A DNA stretch of 41,416 nucleotides from Paenibacillus foliorum (GTDB lineage: Bacteria > Bacillota > Bacilli > Paenibacillales > NBRC-103111), in the NCBI RefSeq assembly GCF_013141765.1, contig NZ_WHOD01000130.1, forward strand, positions 1 through 41,416, read 5' to 3'. Under the pieces are notes generated by a model. It saw nothing but the letters and a program-made list of their open reading frames with translations. It was not told the origin of the DNA and made no database searches. Positions 8,671-17,681 of the stretch are shown here, piece by piece; position 1 is the first letter of the stretch; every line of letters begins with the position of its first letter. The position numbers and the translations under genes were made by a program.

Positions 8671-9552
8671 ATGACCCGGAGTTTCGAGGATAAAATATTT
8701 GATTCTATCAACATGCTGCTGCTCGTTTTGATTACGATCATTGTCTTATATCCACTTGTGTTCGTAATTAGTGCTTCGGTTAGCGACCCCTCCATCGTAG
8801 TCAGGGGCGGTCTGTGGCTTTGGCCCAAAGGACTTAATTTTACAGCCTACGAGAGGGTTTTTGCGAACAAAGAGATCTTGAGCGGTTATGGCAATACGAT
8901 TATGTATACAGTGGTTGGTACCGCAATTAATTTGGTTATGACCATTTGTGCCGCTTACCCGCTATCCCGGAAAGATTTCCGGGGAAGGCACATCATCACC
9001 GCGCTAATCGTGTTTACCCTATTTTTCAGTGGAGGGCTGATCCCTACTTATTTACTGGTGAAAAAACTGGGAATGCTCGGTACCATTTGGGCGCTTGTGA
9101 TACCGAATGCTGTTGCTGTATGGAATATCATCATCATGCGAACTTTTTTTCAGAACAGCATCCCTTTCGAAATCCAGGAATCCGCTGCCATAGACGGGTG
9201 CAACAATTTCCGGATCTTGTATTCGATAATTCTCCCTTTATCCATGCCGATTGTCGCCGTTATGATACTGCTTTATGCGGTTGGACATTGGAATGCATTC
9301 TTTAACGCACTGATTTACTTGTCGGATCGGAGCCAATACCCGCTGCAGCTGATTTTGAGAGAAATCCTGATACAAGGTCAGATGCAGTCTATGTTGGATA
9401 TGGCGGATGATTCGCTTGCCAAAAAACTGATGGAGGTGGAAGGAATCAAGTACGCGGTCGTGGTTATCGCGAATTTGCCGGTACTGATGCTTTATCCGTT
9501 CTTGCAGAAGTATTTCGTACAGGGAATCATGATTGGGGCTTTGAAAGGATAA
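8671..9552 (+). CDS. ABC sugar importer A, permease 2 (YtcP/LplC type)
   Basis: This 293-residue membrane protein has six predicted helices and the EAA-loop variant QESAAIDGCNNFRILYSIILP. It ends in the characteristic YPFLQKYFVQGIMIGALKG, shared with the other two YtcP-type permeases in this window. It starts 16 bp after permease 1 behind AAGGAGGG and forms the heterodimeric translocation channel with it. The 28-bp gap to the binding-protein gene holds another ribosome site (GGGAGG). The transported substrate is not evident. Confidence 0.9.
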   Translation: MTRSFEDKIFDSINMLLLVLITIIVLYPLVFVISASVSDPSIVVRGGLWLWPKGLNFTAYERVFANKEILSGYGNTIMYTVVGTAINLVMTICAAYPLSRKDFRGRHIITALIVFTLFFSGGLIPTYLLVKKLGMLGTIWALVIPNAVAVWNIIIMRTFFQNSIPFEIQESAAIDGCNNFRILYSIILPLSMPIVAVMILLYAVGHWNAFFNALIYLSDRSQYPLQLILREILIQGQMQSMLDMADDSLAKKLMEVEGIKYAVVVIANLPVLMLYPFLQKYFVQGIMIGALKG

Positions 9553-9580
9553 AAGTGACAATCCAAGGGAGGTTCAACGA

Positions 9581-11215
9581 ATGAATAATTCTAAGAAATG
9601 GGCATCCGTAATACTCACTGCAGCAATGACCACCACTATGATCGCAGGGTGCAGCGGCGGAGAGAAAGCCCCGGCAGCCGGAGGCAAGGAAAGCTCGAAA
9701 GGTGCGGAAGCTAAGGTGAATGCGACTGGCTTTCCGATCGTGAATGAACCCGTTAACTTGACCTTTTTAGCTGCAAAAGCACCCACAACCGCCAACAATT
9801 GGAATGAAACAATGATCTGGCAGGAATATGCCAAGATGACGAATATTAAAGTTAACTTTCAGCTGATTGGATTTGATGCATTTACGGAAAAACGTAACTT
9901 GGCACTGACGAGCGGCGACTACCCGGATGCCATCTATTTGGCTCGAATGTCCACTGATGATCTAATGAAATACGGGAGTCAGGGGGTGCTGATTAAGCTG
10001 AACGATCTGATTGATAAGCATGCTCCTAATTTCAAAAAGCTGATGGAGCAGTATCCCGAGGTCAAAAAGGCGATCACGATGGCGGACGGTAACATCTACA
10101 GCTTCCCGAATATGCTGTCTCCTGACTTCACCTCCGTCCGAATGGGAGGCAAGCTGTGGATCAAAAAGGAATGGCTTGAGGCTCTGAAGATGGAGGAACC
10201 TAAAACAACCGAGGATTTTTACAACTATTTGAAGGCCGTTAAATCTACGGACTTGAACAAGAATGGCAAAGCGGATGAAATTCCGCTTGGCGCCACCAAA
10301 TTGAAGGATTTGGTCAGTCATTTCAAAGGCTTCTTTGGGCTTGGTACCCGCGGTTCGTCCCATCAGATGGTTGACATGGATCCTAACACAAACGGGCTTC
10401 GTTTCGTTCCGACTGACGAGCGATACAAAGAACTGCTCACGTATTTCAATAAGCTTTACTCCGAAGGGCTGATCGACAAGGATATCCTCCCTAACGAGAA
10501 AGACCAGAATAAGTTTTTTGCCAAAGGCGCCGAAGGGGTATATGGTGCGGTTAGAATGACCAGTCCCTTTACTCTTATGAAACAAACGGGCTTTATTGGT
10601 ACCAATGCATTGCAAGGACCGAAAGGCGATAAGCTTTATTCCGAGTACCGTCCGGCCGTATCAGGTCCGGGTGCTTTCGTTATCACCAACAAGAACAAGA
10701 ATCCGGAAGCGACCGTCCGTTGGATGGATTATTTCTTTAGTGAAGAAGGCAACAAGATGTTCTTTATGGGCTTCAAGGACAAGAGCTATGTCGAGAAGCC
10801 GGACGGCAACGTAGATTATACGGATGAGATTCTTAAAAACCCGCAAGGATTGACGATGGAGCAAGCTGTCGTTAAGTATGTCACCTGGCCGGGCGGAGGT
10901 TATCCGGGTATTGTAAGACAAAAATATTTCAAGGGCGCAGAGAGCATGCAGGAGTCACTTGACACGGCTAAGAAGGTCGAAGCGAACCTGCCGAAAGAAA
11001 TTTGGCCGGCGTTCAGCTTTACGGAAAAGGAAAACGAAAGGTATCTCGCACTTAATAATGACTTCACGACCTATATGGATGAAATGACGGCCAAGTTCAT
11101 TACCGGCGCAGCGCCGCTTTCTGATTGGGATAAATATGTTGCGACGATCAAGAAGATGGGTCTCGATGAGTACATGAAAATTTATCAAGCCGCCTACGAA
11201 CGATATAAAAAGTAA
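9581..11215 (+). CDS. ABC sugar importer A, extracellular solute-binding lipoprotein (LplA type)
   Basis: This 544-residue lipoprotein captures the sugar ligand outside the membrane. The signal peptide ends in a lipobox, TMIAGC, so Cys24 is the predicted lipidated residue; a Gly/Ala/Lys-rich linker follows. At about residues 224-236, DLNKNGKADEIPLG matches the calcium-binding loop common in this large binding-protein family. The size (over 500 residues) is typical for Paenibacillus complex-carbohydrate binding proteins and larger than maltose-type ones. It is the last gene of the operon and is followed about 125 bp later by a good terminator. Ligand unknown; plant or bacterial oligosaccharides are plausible. 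Confidence 0.92.
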   Translation: MNNSKKWASVILTAAMTTTMIAGCSGGEKAPAAGGKESSKGAEAKVNATGFPIVNEPVNLTFLAAKAPTTANNWNETMIWQEYAKMTNIKVNFQLIGFDAFTEKRNLALTSGDYPDAIYLARMSTDDLMKYGSQGVLIKLNDLIDKHAPNFKKLMEQYPEVKKAITMADGNIYSFPNMLSPDFTSVRMGGKLWIKKEWLEALKMEEPKTTEDFYNYLKAVKSTDLNKNGKADEIPLGATKLKDLVSHFKGFFGLGTRGSSHQMVDMDPNTNGLRFVPTDERYKELLTYFNKLYSEGLIDKDILPNEKDQNKFFAKGAEGVYGAVRMTSPFTLMKQTGFIGTNALQGPKGDKLYSEYRPAVSGPGAFVITNKNKNPEATVRWMDYFFSEEGNKMFFMGFKDKSYVEKPDGNVDYTDEILKNPQGLTMEQAVVKYVTWPGGGYPGIVRQKYFKGAESMQESLDTAKKVEANLPKEIWPAFSFTEKENERYLALNNDFTTYMDEMTAKFITGAAPLSDWDKYVATIKKMGLDEYMKIYQAAYERYKK

Positions 11216-11339
11216 ATGTATCCGGGTATGGCGATTGGTTGATAATGCTACGATTTCAACCTTTAGATAATAAGACGGCGTTTTGGGATCGAATTTGAAT
11301 ATCAACGTGACTGACATGAATAGATTAGCCAAACATTAG

Positions 11340-11366
11340 GCCTCTCGAAAGTATGGGGGGCTTTTT
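11340..11366 (+). terminator. Rho-independent terminator of the importer A operon
   Basis: GCCTCTC (11340-11346) pairs with GGGGGGC (11355-11361), using two G-T wobbles around an 8-base loop, and is followed directly by TTTTT (11362-11366). It separates the importer A operon from the next two-component system. Confidence 0.8.
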
Positions 11367-11483
11367 GCCAATTTCACATGATAACAATAAAGCTAAAAAA
11401 GTCATATCAAAGTAATTTAGCGTAATGTCTGATCGATTGATATATTGTATGATGTATACAGTCTTACCTGAGAGGTGATGTTG

Positions 11484-12233
11484 TTGTACAAAGTATTAGT
11501 TGTAGATGATGAGAAAATTGAACGTGAGGGCATCAAATTTTTGATCCGTCATTACGCGTTTCCTATTGAAATATTCGAAGCAGAGAATGGCCTTAAAGCA
11601 TTGGAGGTTTTGAAAACTCAGAAGGTCGATATTCTATTTACCGACATTCGAATGCCGTTCATGGATGGACTGCAGCTGATAGCGGAGGCAAGGCCTGTTC
11701 AGCCTGACTTGAGAACGATTATTTTAAGTGCTTATGGAGAGTTTGAATTTGCCAAAGAAGCGATTCGGCTTCAAGTTACTCATTACTTGCTTAAACCTGT
11801 TGAAACCGATGAGTTTCATACGGTGTTTTCCAGCGCCCTTGGTTTAAAAGGAACACCTGATGTGGAGCAGCTATTGGATGTGTTGCCTAACAGTAATAAT
11901 GGAAGCGCTTCCCGCAGGGTGATCGAGGAAGTGCAGCAGCTGATACATAATCATTATCAGGGTTCTATTGGGTTGGACTGGATTGCAGAGCAGGTTTATT
12001 TAACCCCCAGTTATTTGAGCTATTTATTTAAGAAGGAGATGGGCGTTACTATAGTTAAATATATTGTTTCTTACCGGTTTGAGAAGGCGGCTAGTCTCCT
12101 TTGCGGAACTAATATGAAAATTATCGATATTTCAGTCGAGGTGGGTTACGAAAACTATCCCTATTTTTGCTCTCAATTCAAAAGTTATTTCGGAACAACG
12201 CCAGCGAAATACCGGGAAGGACAACGGAAATGA
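11484..12233 (+). CDS. Response regulator, REC + AraC-type HTH (compact YesN-like)
   Basis: This 249-residue cytoplasmic regulator is activated by phosphorylation. REC domain at residues 1-120: VDDEKIEREG acidic pair, phospho-acceptor Asp54 in FTDIRMPFMDG, and Lys of LLKPVE. After a short linker, an AraC HTH follows from about residue 150 (IGLDWIAEQVYLTPSYLSYLFKKEMG and the second helix pair IIDISVEVGYENYPYFCSQFK). I prefer the TTG at 11484 (MYKVLVVDDE) because GAGAGGTGA lies about six bases upstream; GTG 11475 and ATG 11478 overlap that site. It is unusually short, without the 200-300-residue middle region of most YesN-like regulators. Its end overlaps the kinase start (ATGA). It most likely activates importer B downstream. 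Confidence 0.9.
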   Translation: MYKVLVVDDEKIEREGIKFLIRHYAFPIEIFEAENGLKALEVLKTQKVDILFTDIRMPFMDGLQLIAEARPVQPDLRTIILSAYGEFEFAKEAIRLQVTHYLLKPVETDEFHTVFSSALGLKGTPDVEQLLDVLPNSNNGSASRRVIEEVQQLIHNHYQGSIGLDWIAEQVYLTPSYLSYLFKKEMGVTIVKYIVSYRFEKAASLLCGTNMKIIDISVEVGYENYPYFCSQFKSYFGTTPAKYREGQRK

Positions 12234-13942
12234 AGCCGTGGAAGCACTCTTTTAAAAATTTGCGATTTAGGCAAAAGCTCATCTTATCTTATATGGTGGT
12301 TGTGTTGGTTCCACTGCTGCTGCTTGGCCTTTACTCCTATTATCAATCTCTAGAGCTATTGCAGAAGCAGGCAATTCAGGGAGCTAGAGAAACGGCTGCC
12401 ACTGTAGCGGGCGGAATTAATGACAATATGGTCCGTTATGAAAGGATCTTCGATTCCATTGTGTTAAACCCGGAGGTTCAGCGTTTTTTTGGGAGAAGCT
12501 ATACCGATCTAACTGAGCTATCGAGTGATTTGAAAAAAAATGTGGATCCTTTTTTTACAATGGTTACCCATTTAAACAAAGACGTAAGTCAGGTTACCGT
12601 TTTCACTAAGAGTGGGATTCCGGAGTATGGGAATACGATCCAATCCTTCGATAAAGCGCTACAAGCCGTATGGTATGAGCAAGCAAGCAGGCAAAAGAAA
12701 ACATTCTGGTATTATCGCCAGGGGGAATTTGCTGCGGTAAAAAAGTTTCCTAATATTTATGTTCATGAGGATACAGCTTTACTATATTTGAAATTAGATC
12801 CTTCGCATTTGCTGGATACGACAACCATAGGAAACGCGGAACATTATGGGTTCGTTCTGTCAGACCATAATCAAAACATGATATTGGAAAAAGCGATGCC
12901 AAACGCAGCCCAAAGTGGAATTACCCCTCAAGAATTGATTCGGCAAAAGGATGGTTTTTTTAGTAAAGACGGGGTTTCATACATTGTGCTCACGCAAAAT
13001 ATCCCCATTCCGGACTGGACTCTCCATTACTACATACCGGCGAAGCAGCTCTCCGTTGACGCTACAAGCATCATTAAGGCAACGATCGTAGTGGTGGCTG
13101 TCTGTACCTTTATTTTATTCGTGCTGATTTGGCTATTCTCTCGAACACTTCTTTATCGGATTCAATTATTACATAGATGGGCTAAGCAGGTGGAGCTCGG
13201 AGACCTTCGTGTCTCTGCAGTAAGTGATGACCATAGGGATGAAATTGGGGAATTGACTCGACGTTTTGGTAAAATGCTTCAGCGGATCAATGAACTCATC
13301 GATGAAACCTACAAAAGCAAAATTACTCAGAAGGAATTGCAGCTGAAAGCCTTGCAGTCTCAAATTAACCCGCATTTTTTATACAACTCTTTGTCCATTA
13401 TCAATTGGAAATCTGTGGAAATCGGAGCGCGGGACATTAGCCATTTTGTAACTACGTTATCCAAATTTTATAGAACTGCACTGAATAGAGGAGAAAGTCT
13501 GACTTCAATCCGCGATGAAATCACGAATACACAATCCTATATACAGATTCAATCCGTTATGCATGACTATGAGTTCGATATTATTTATGAGATCGATGAA
13601 ACCATACTGCCTTATTCTACGGTTAATTTAACGCTGCAGCCTCTTGTGGAGAATGCCATTATACATGGAATTGATATGAAGACGGAGGGAAAGGCAGAGC
13701 TTATCATCCGTGGGAAAAGGAACAATGGGGATATCGAATTTTCGGTCGAAGATAATGGGCCGGGAATTGATGAGGAGTTGCAGAAAGAGCTGTTATCAAG
13801 GCCTTCTAAAGGCTACGGCTTGAAAAATGTACATGAACGTATTCAAATTACATTCGGTGAGCAGTATGGAATACAAATATTTAGCGAGAAGGGTAGAGGA
13901 ACCGTTATGAAGCTAGTTATTCCAATCAGAGCGTACGAATAG
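12230..13942 (+). CDS. Sensor histidine kinase, YesM-like (dCACHE sensor, HAMP, His_kinase, HATPase)
   Basis: This 570-residue membrane kinase pairs with the preceding regulator. I chose the ATG at 12230 because it overlaps the regulator stop (ATGA) and follows GGGAAGG. Transmembrane helix 1 is at about residues 20-40 (LILSYMVVVLVPLLLLGLY), an extracellular sensor of ~240 residues follows, and helix 2 is near 285-305. A HAMP segment leads to the His_kinase motif QINPHFLYNSLSIINW with His382. The ATPase has LVENAIIHG (N box), DNGPGID (G1) and KGYGLKNVHERI (G2). It probably senses extracellular sugar, possibly through binding protein B, and phosphorylates Asp54 of the regulator. The gap from 13943 to 14060 shows only weak dyad structure. 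Confidence 0.92.
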   Translation: MKPWKHSFKNLRFRQKLILSYMVVVLVPLLLLGLYSYYQSLELLQKQAIQGARETAATVAGGINDNMVRYERIFDSIVLNPEVQRFFGRSYTDLTELSSDLKKNVDPFFTMVTHLNKDVSQVTVFTKSGIPEYGNTIQSFDKALQAVWYEQASRQKKTFWYYRQGEFAAVKKFPNIYVHEDTALLYLKLDPSHLLDTTTIGNAEHYGFVLSDHNQNMILEKAMPNAAQSGITPQELIRQKDGFFSKDGVSYIVLTQNIPIPDWTLHYYIPAKQLSVDATSIIKATIVVVAVCTFILFVLIWLFSRTLLYRIQLLHRWAKQVELGDLRVSAVSDDHRDEIGELTRRFGKMLQRINELIDETYKSKITQKELQLKALQSQINPHFLYNSLSIINWKSVEIGARDISHFVTTLSKFYRTALNRGESLTSIRDEITNTQSYIQIQSVMHDYEFDIIYEIDETILPYSTVNLTLQPLVENAIIHGIDMKTEGKAELIIRGKRNNGDIEFSVEDNGPGIDEELQKELLSRPSKGYGLKNVHERIQITFGEQYGIQIFSEKGRGTVMKLVIPIRAYE

Positions 13943-14060
13943 AGGAATCTTGAGGTTGTTCGCAAGACTGCCTTTCGATCACGAGGTCTGACAGGGAGCA
14001 TATTGCATAAAAAAACGAAATATTTCCAAAAAAACTGAAGATTTAGTTTGAGTTAGGCTG

Positions 14061-14069
14061 TGCTATAGT
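14061..14069 (+). promoter_or_regulatory. Extended -10 promoter element for importer B
   Basis: TGCTATAGT matches an extended -10 (TGnTATAAT with one change). The -35 position, about 17 bases upstream, is not a good match, which extended -10 promoters tolerate. Transcription would start near 14076, just before the 20-bp palindrome, giving a leader of about 50 bases before the TTG start at 14127. Confidence 0.45.
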
Positions 14070-14079
14070 GAATCTAATG

Positions 14080-14099
14080 AAATGAATGCGCATTCATTT
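14080..14099. promoter_or_regulatory. 20-bp perfect palindrome, candidate operator of importer B
   Basis: AAATGAATGCGCATTCATTT is a perfect inverted repeat with no spacer. It lies immediately downstream of the extended -10 and upstream of the ribosome site GGGAGGG (14112-14118). This is a classical repressor position for a dimeric regulator. It could also form a 5'-leader hairpin. An ATG inside it (14082) opens the reading frame but has no ribosome site and is probably not used. Confidence 0.6.
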
Positions 14100-14126
14100 T
14101 GGTTTCATAGAGGGAGGGTATGGGCT

Positions 14127-15077
14127 TTGAATACCTCGCTAGCTGGTAAAATAGCCACTTCAGCTAAGCTGCGGCTTAGAAGAAAAAAGTTTTATGAATA
14201 CAAGGCATTATATTGGATGATGCTTCCGGGAATTTTGTATTTTATAGTTTTTCACTACATTCCGATGTACGGCGTAGTCTTGGCATTCAAAAATTTCTTT
14301 ATATTGAAAGGAATAATGGCCAGCCCATGGGTCGGATTGGATCATTTCCGCAAAGCGTTTGCTGATCCCTATTTCTTTAATGTCTTAAAGAACACACTTG
14401 TTATCAGCTTCTACAAGCTGCTGTTCGGCTTTCCGATTCCCATTGTGTTTGCTTTACTCTTAAGTGAAGTCACTCACATGCGCTTTAAGAAGCTGGTACA
14501 GACGGTATCTTATTTACCTCACTTCATATCATGGGTTGTATTGTCAGGAATTTTCATCAGCCTGTTTTCGATGGAAGGGCCGGTCAATTTGCTTATGAAT
14601 CTGTTTGGGATGGAGCCTACCGTTTATATGGCAGATCGAAGGTATTTCAGAATTATTTTGATCGTAACGGATATTTTCCAAAGCTTTGGATGGGGCTCGA
14701 TTATTTATTTTGCCGCCATCGCTGGCATAGATCCTCAGCTTTACGAAGCAGCCATAATAGACGGCGCGGGCAGGTTCAAGCGGATCTTGCATATTACTAT
14801 TCCAATGCTGGTTCCCGTCATTTCCATCCTGCTCATTCTGAAGATGGCTCATATTCTTGACGCTGGCTTTGATCAAGTATTCAATATGTACAATCCGATG
14901 GTTTACGAAGTGTCAGATATTATCGATACCTATGTATATCGGAAAGGGCTAGTCGAAGCCAATTACAGCTACTCTACGGCGGTAGGATTATTCAAATCTG
15001 TTATAGCACTTATTCTGATAGTGGTTGTTAACAAAGCAGTTAAAACGATGGGCGGTAAAGAGCACACTTTATGGTAA
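14127..15077 (+). CDS. ABC sugar importer B, permease 1 (LplB type)
   Basis: This 316-residue membrane permease is the homologue of the gene at 7695 (shared YIPMYGVVLAFKNF; EAA loop YEAAIIDGAGRFKRILHITIP). I place the start at TTG 14127, eight bases after GGGAGGG. The more upstream in-frame ATG at 14082 lies in the palindrome, lacks a ribosome site, and would add 15 residues unlike the family. The use of TTG after a strong Shine-Dalgarno parallels importer A. Six helices are expected. The gene starts an operon with the second permease and binding protein B, downstream of a dedicated two-component system. Confidence 0.88.
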   Translation: MNTSLAGKIATSAKLRLRRKKFYEYKALYWMMLPGILYFIVFHYIPMYGVVLAFKNFFILKGIMASPWVGLDHFRKAFADPYFFNVLKNTLVISFYKLLFGFPIPIVFALLLSEVTHMRFKKLVQTVSYLPHFISWVVLSGIFISLFSMEGPVNLLMNLFGMEPTVYMADRRYFRIILIVTDIFQSFGWGSIIYFAAIAGIDPQLYEAAIIDGAGRFKRILHITIPMLVPVISILLILKMAHILDAGFDQVFNMYNPMVYEVSDIIDTYVYRKGLVEANYSYSTAVGLFKSVIALILIVVVNKAVKTMGGKEHTLW

Positions 15078-15105
15078 AGCTTCAAGCAGTTGGAGGTTAA
15101 CGGAC

Positions 15106-15999
15106 ATGAATCATATTAAGGCATCCATGGGTGAGAAAGGGGCACAAGCAGCACTATACTTACTTATGGGCTCCATTGTGCTAGTTACAGTTTTTCCCTT
15201 CTGGAATCAATTGGTCGTATCATTAAGCACGAGTTCTTCTCACGCTGTTTACTCCACGGGGACCTTGCTTTTTCCATCCGGGTTTACATTAGACAGCTAC
15301 AAGTTCGCCTTTCATTATGACAGCCTATGGAAGGGCTACGGGAATACACTGCTCAGAGTGATCCTCGGTGTTGTATTAAGCCTTATATTTACCTCATTGC
15401 TGGCGTATCCGCTGTCCAAAGCTGATCTGCCTGGCAATCGAATCGTTACAGCGCTGATCCTATTTACGATGCTGTTCAGCGGTGGATTGATTCCTAATTA
15501 TTTGCTGATCAAAAAGCTGGGTCTGTTTAACAGTGTGTGGGCGCTCGTTCTTCCCAACATGATTGGAGCCTTTAATGTGCTGATCATGAGGAATTTTTTC
15601 AAGTCCATTCCCGATAGCTTGCAAGAGTCGGCTAAGGTAGATGGCGCAGGTTACTTTCTTATTTTTCGCAAGATTGTGATACCGCTTTCAAAGCCTGTGT
15701 TGGCTACGGTTGCCTTGTGGGTGGCAGTAGGTCATTGGAACGCTTGGTTCGATAGTCTGATCTATATTACGGATTCGAACAAGCAGGTACTGCAGGTCGT
15801 GTTGAGGAAAATAATTGTCGATAACAATATGGATGAAATCAATGCCATGCTCTATCAAAGTAAACAATTTGATGCATTCTCCAGCCGACAGCTGCAGTCC
15901 ACCATGATTATGCTCTCTGTCATTCCGATGCTGGTAGCTTATCCGTTTGCGCAAAAATATTTTGTGAAGGGCATCATGCTTGGAGCCGTCAAAGAATGA
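15106..15999 (+). CDS. ABC sugar importer B, permease 2 (YtcP/LplC type)
   Basis: This 297-residue permease starts at the ATG at 15106, eight bases after TGGAGGT. The reading frame is open further upstream, inside permease 1, but without support. It has six membrane helices and the EAA-loop variant QESAKVDGAGYFLIFRKIVIP. The C-terminus YPFAQKYFVKGIMLGAVKE matches the other two YtcP-type proteins here. It partners permease 1 and lies 30 bp before the binding-protein gene. Substrate unknown. Confidence 0.9.
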   Translation: MNHIKASMGEKGAQAALYLLMGSIVLVTVFPFWNQLVVSLSTSSSHAVYSTGTLLFPSGFTLDSYKFAFHYDSLWKGYGNTLLRVILGVVLSLIFTSLLAYPLSKADLPGNRIVTALILFTMLFSGGLIPNYLLIKKLGLFNSVWALVLPNMIGAFNVLIMRNFFKSIPDSLQESAKVDGAGYFLIFRKIVIPLSKPVLATVALWVAVGHWNAWFDSLIYITDSNKQVLQVVLRKIIVDNNMDEINAMLYQSKQFDAFSSRQLQSTMIMLSVIPMLVAYPFAQKYFVKGIMLGAVKE

Positions 16000-16029
16000 C
16001 AGATTACTTAAAAGAGAGTAGGGGAAACA

Positions 16030-17619
16030 ATGAGCAAAAAAAAGCGAGTGGTATCGGTTGTATTAGGCTCGGCGCTTTTAACAGGTATTGCGTCAGGCTG
16101 CGGCCAAGGCAGCAGTGAGGGCGATTCTTCGAGTGGGCCTAAGGAACAACGTACATACAAAATGACTTATTTGAACCAGAACTATGATAAAACGGTTAAA
16201 GACAGCTATGCGATAAAAGTTGTAGAGGACAAATTTCATGTTAAAATCGAACAAGTTCCGCGTTCTAAGGATAATTTCAAGGAAGAACTCTTAGTCAAGG
16301 TTGCATCGGGCGAAATCCCTGACGTATGGGTGGACCTGCCATTTCCAGAATACGATAAGCTTGTAGAACAAGGGGCGGTTGCTGAAATACCGAAGGATTT
16401 ACTGGAAAAATATGCTCCTAAATATATGTCTTGGCTGAAGAAACATTTGGGCGACAACCCTCTGCAATTTACGATGAGAAACGGGAAAAATTATTCGATG
16501 CCTATTATCTGGACTCTAGGACCTACATCCAAGGTTGTTGGAATCCGTGAAGACTGGCTGCAAAAGGCGGGCATTAATAAAATGCCGGAAACACTGGAAG
16601 AGCTGGAAGCTGCCATGAGAAAATTCCGGAATGACGACCCAGACGGTAATGGAAAGAAGGATACCTACGGTTGGACGGGAACCGGAGGGAAAACAGAAGA
16701 AATGTTCTCTCCTGTATTCGGAGCTTTCGGTGTGTTCCCTGGGATTTTTACCGAGGACAAAGGAAATATCGTAAGGGGTGAAATATTGCCAGGCGCTAAG
16801 GACGCGCTTACTGTGTTAAACCGTTGGTATAAGGATGAATTAATTGATCCCGAATTTATAGTTAATAAAAGTAAAAACGTTGACGACAAAGTTATTTCCG
16901 AGAAGTCTGGGGTTGTTGTTGCCTCATGGTGGAAATTTATACCGAAAGAGGCGTTTATCGGCGGAGAGTATTATGCGATGAAGAACAAAAATCCTGATGT
17001 TAAGTGGGCGAGCTTCGCGGGTCCCAAGGGTCCTGAAGGGAAGCAGGGAACCATCCAAGGGAGTCCGATTCCAAGCTCTGGCGCACAATTCGGTCTTCAT
17101 ATGGAAAAAGACCGCGATAAGATGATCAAATATATCGAAATCGCAGAATCTACTGCTTTTGATCGGGATGTGTTCGAAAAAATCGTATACGGGGAACTTG
17201 GCAAGACCTATCGTAAAACGGATGACGGCGGCTTCGAGTATCTTCCTCCATATGACAAGGAAGAGGAGCAAATCAAATTTGGAATCGGCCAACAGTATAC
17301 CTTTGTCGGCAAATCCTTTAATGATTACGAATTTCAAACGCCATATATGACCAAAAACAGTCTCGTCTCGGTACGTCAAAAAGCGGAAACGACTGGAAAA
17401 GGCAAGTATGATGTAATGAAGACGATTCAGCTTCCCCAATATAACCAGATTAGTGACAAGCTGGAGCAGCTGACGATCAAAAATTATGTCGACTTTATAA
17501 CGGGCCGCAGGCCGCTCAGCGAGTTCGATAAATTCGTAGATGAATGGAAGAAGACAGGCGGAGAGCAAGCGATTCAGGAAGCCCAAAAGAAATACGATGA
17601 AAATTTTAAAAAGAAGTAA
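16030..17619 (+). CDS. ABC sugar importer B, extracellular solute-binding lipoprotein
   Basis: This 529-residue lipoprotein has the signal peptide MSKKKRVVSVVLGSALLTG and lipobox IASGC, and an acidic Ser/Gly linker. DPDGNGKKDTYGW at about residue 203 is the calcium-loop motif of the family and confirms kinship with binding protein A. Overall sequence similarity to A and C appears low, which suggests different ligands. It follows the permeases by 30 bp behind AGGGGAAAC. Downstream, after 62 bp containing a repeat remnant, comes a Gfo/Idh gene, so the operon probably continues. It may also present ligand to the YesM-like kinase encoded upstream; that is an inference. Confidence 0.92.
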   Translation: MSKKKRVVSVVLGSALLTGIASGCGQGSSEGDSSSGPKEQRTYKMTYLNQNYDKTVKDSYAIKVVEDKFHVKIEQVPRSKDNFKEELLVKVASGEIPDVWVDLPFPEYDKLVEQGAVAEIPKDLLEKYAPKYMSWLKKHLGDNPLQFTMRNGKNYSMPIIWTLGPTSKVVGIREDWLQKAGINKMPETLEELEAAMRKFRNDDPDGNGKKDTYGWTGTGGKTEEMFSPVFGAFGVFPGIFTEDKGNIVRGEILPGAKDALTVLNRWYKDELIDPEFIVNKSKNVDDKVISEKSGVVVASWWKFIPKEAFIGGEYYAMKNKNPDVKWASFAGPKGPEGKQGTIQGSPIPSSGAQFGLHMEKDRDKMIKYIEIAESTAFDRDVFEKIVYGELGKTYRKTDDGGFEYLPPYDKEEEQIKFGIGQQYTFVGKSFNDYEFQTPYMTKNSLVSVRQKAETTGKGKYDVMKTIQLPQYNQISDKLEQLTIKNYVDFITGRRPLSEFDKFVDEWKKTGGEQAIQEAQKKYDENFKKK

Positions 17620-17633
17620 TGTGACAAAAGGTA

Positions 17634-17670
17634 GGAGTTCAAAAGGTGCTTTTTGACAACCTCTAAGAGG
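17634..17670. repeat. Remnant of the structured intergenic repeat (right end only)
   Basis: Sequence with TTCAAAAGGTGCTTTTTGAC and then AACCTCTAAGAGG closely parallels the right end of the full element near 31592-31632 (TCAAAAGGGGACTTTTTGAA, then CGACCTCTTAA). Only the terminal ~35 bases are present. Both copies follow the stop codon of a binding-protein gene. The remnant runs into the ribosome site AGAGGAG of the next gene. Confidence 0.6.
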
Positions 17671-17681
17671 AGTGGGTTAAG

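Noticed and set aside
9962..10615. Minus-strand frame of 217 codons opposite binding protein A
   Set aside because: It lies fully antisense to a clear lipoprotein gene, with no ribosome site and no recognisable motif.
11901..11912. GGAAGCGCTTCC palindrome as a LacI/CcpA operator
   Set aside because: It is inside the regulator coding sequence and fails the cre consensus at two positions; kept only as a remark on the short linker.
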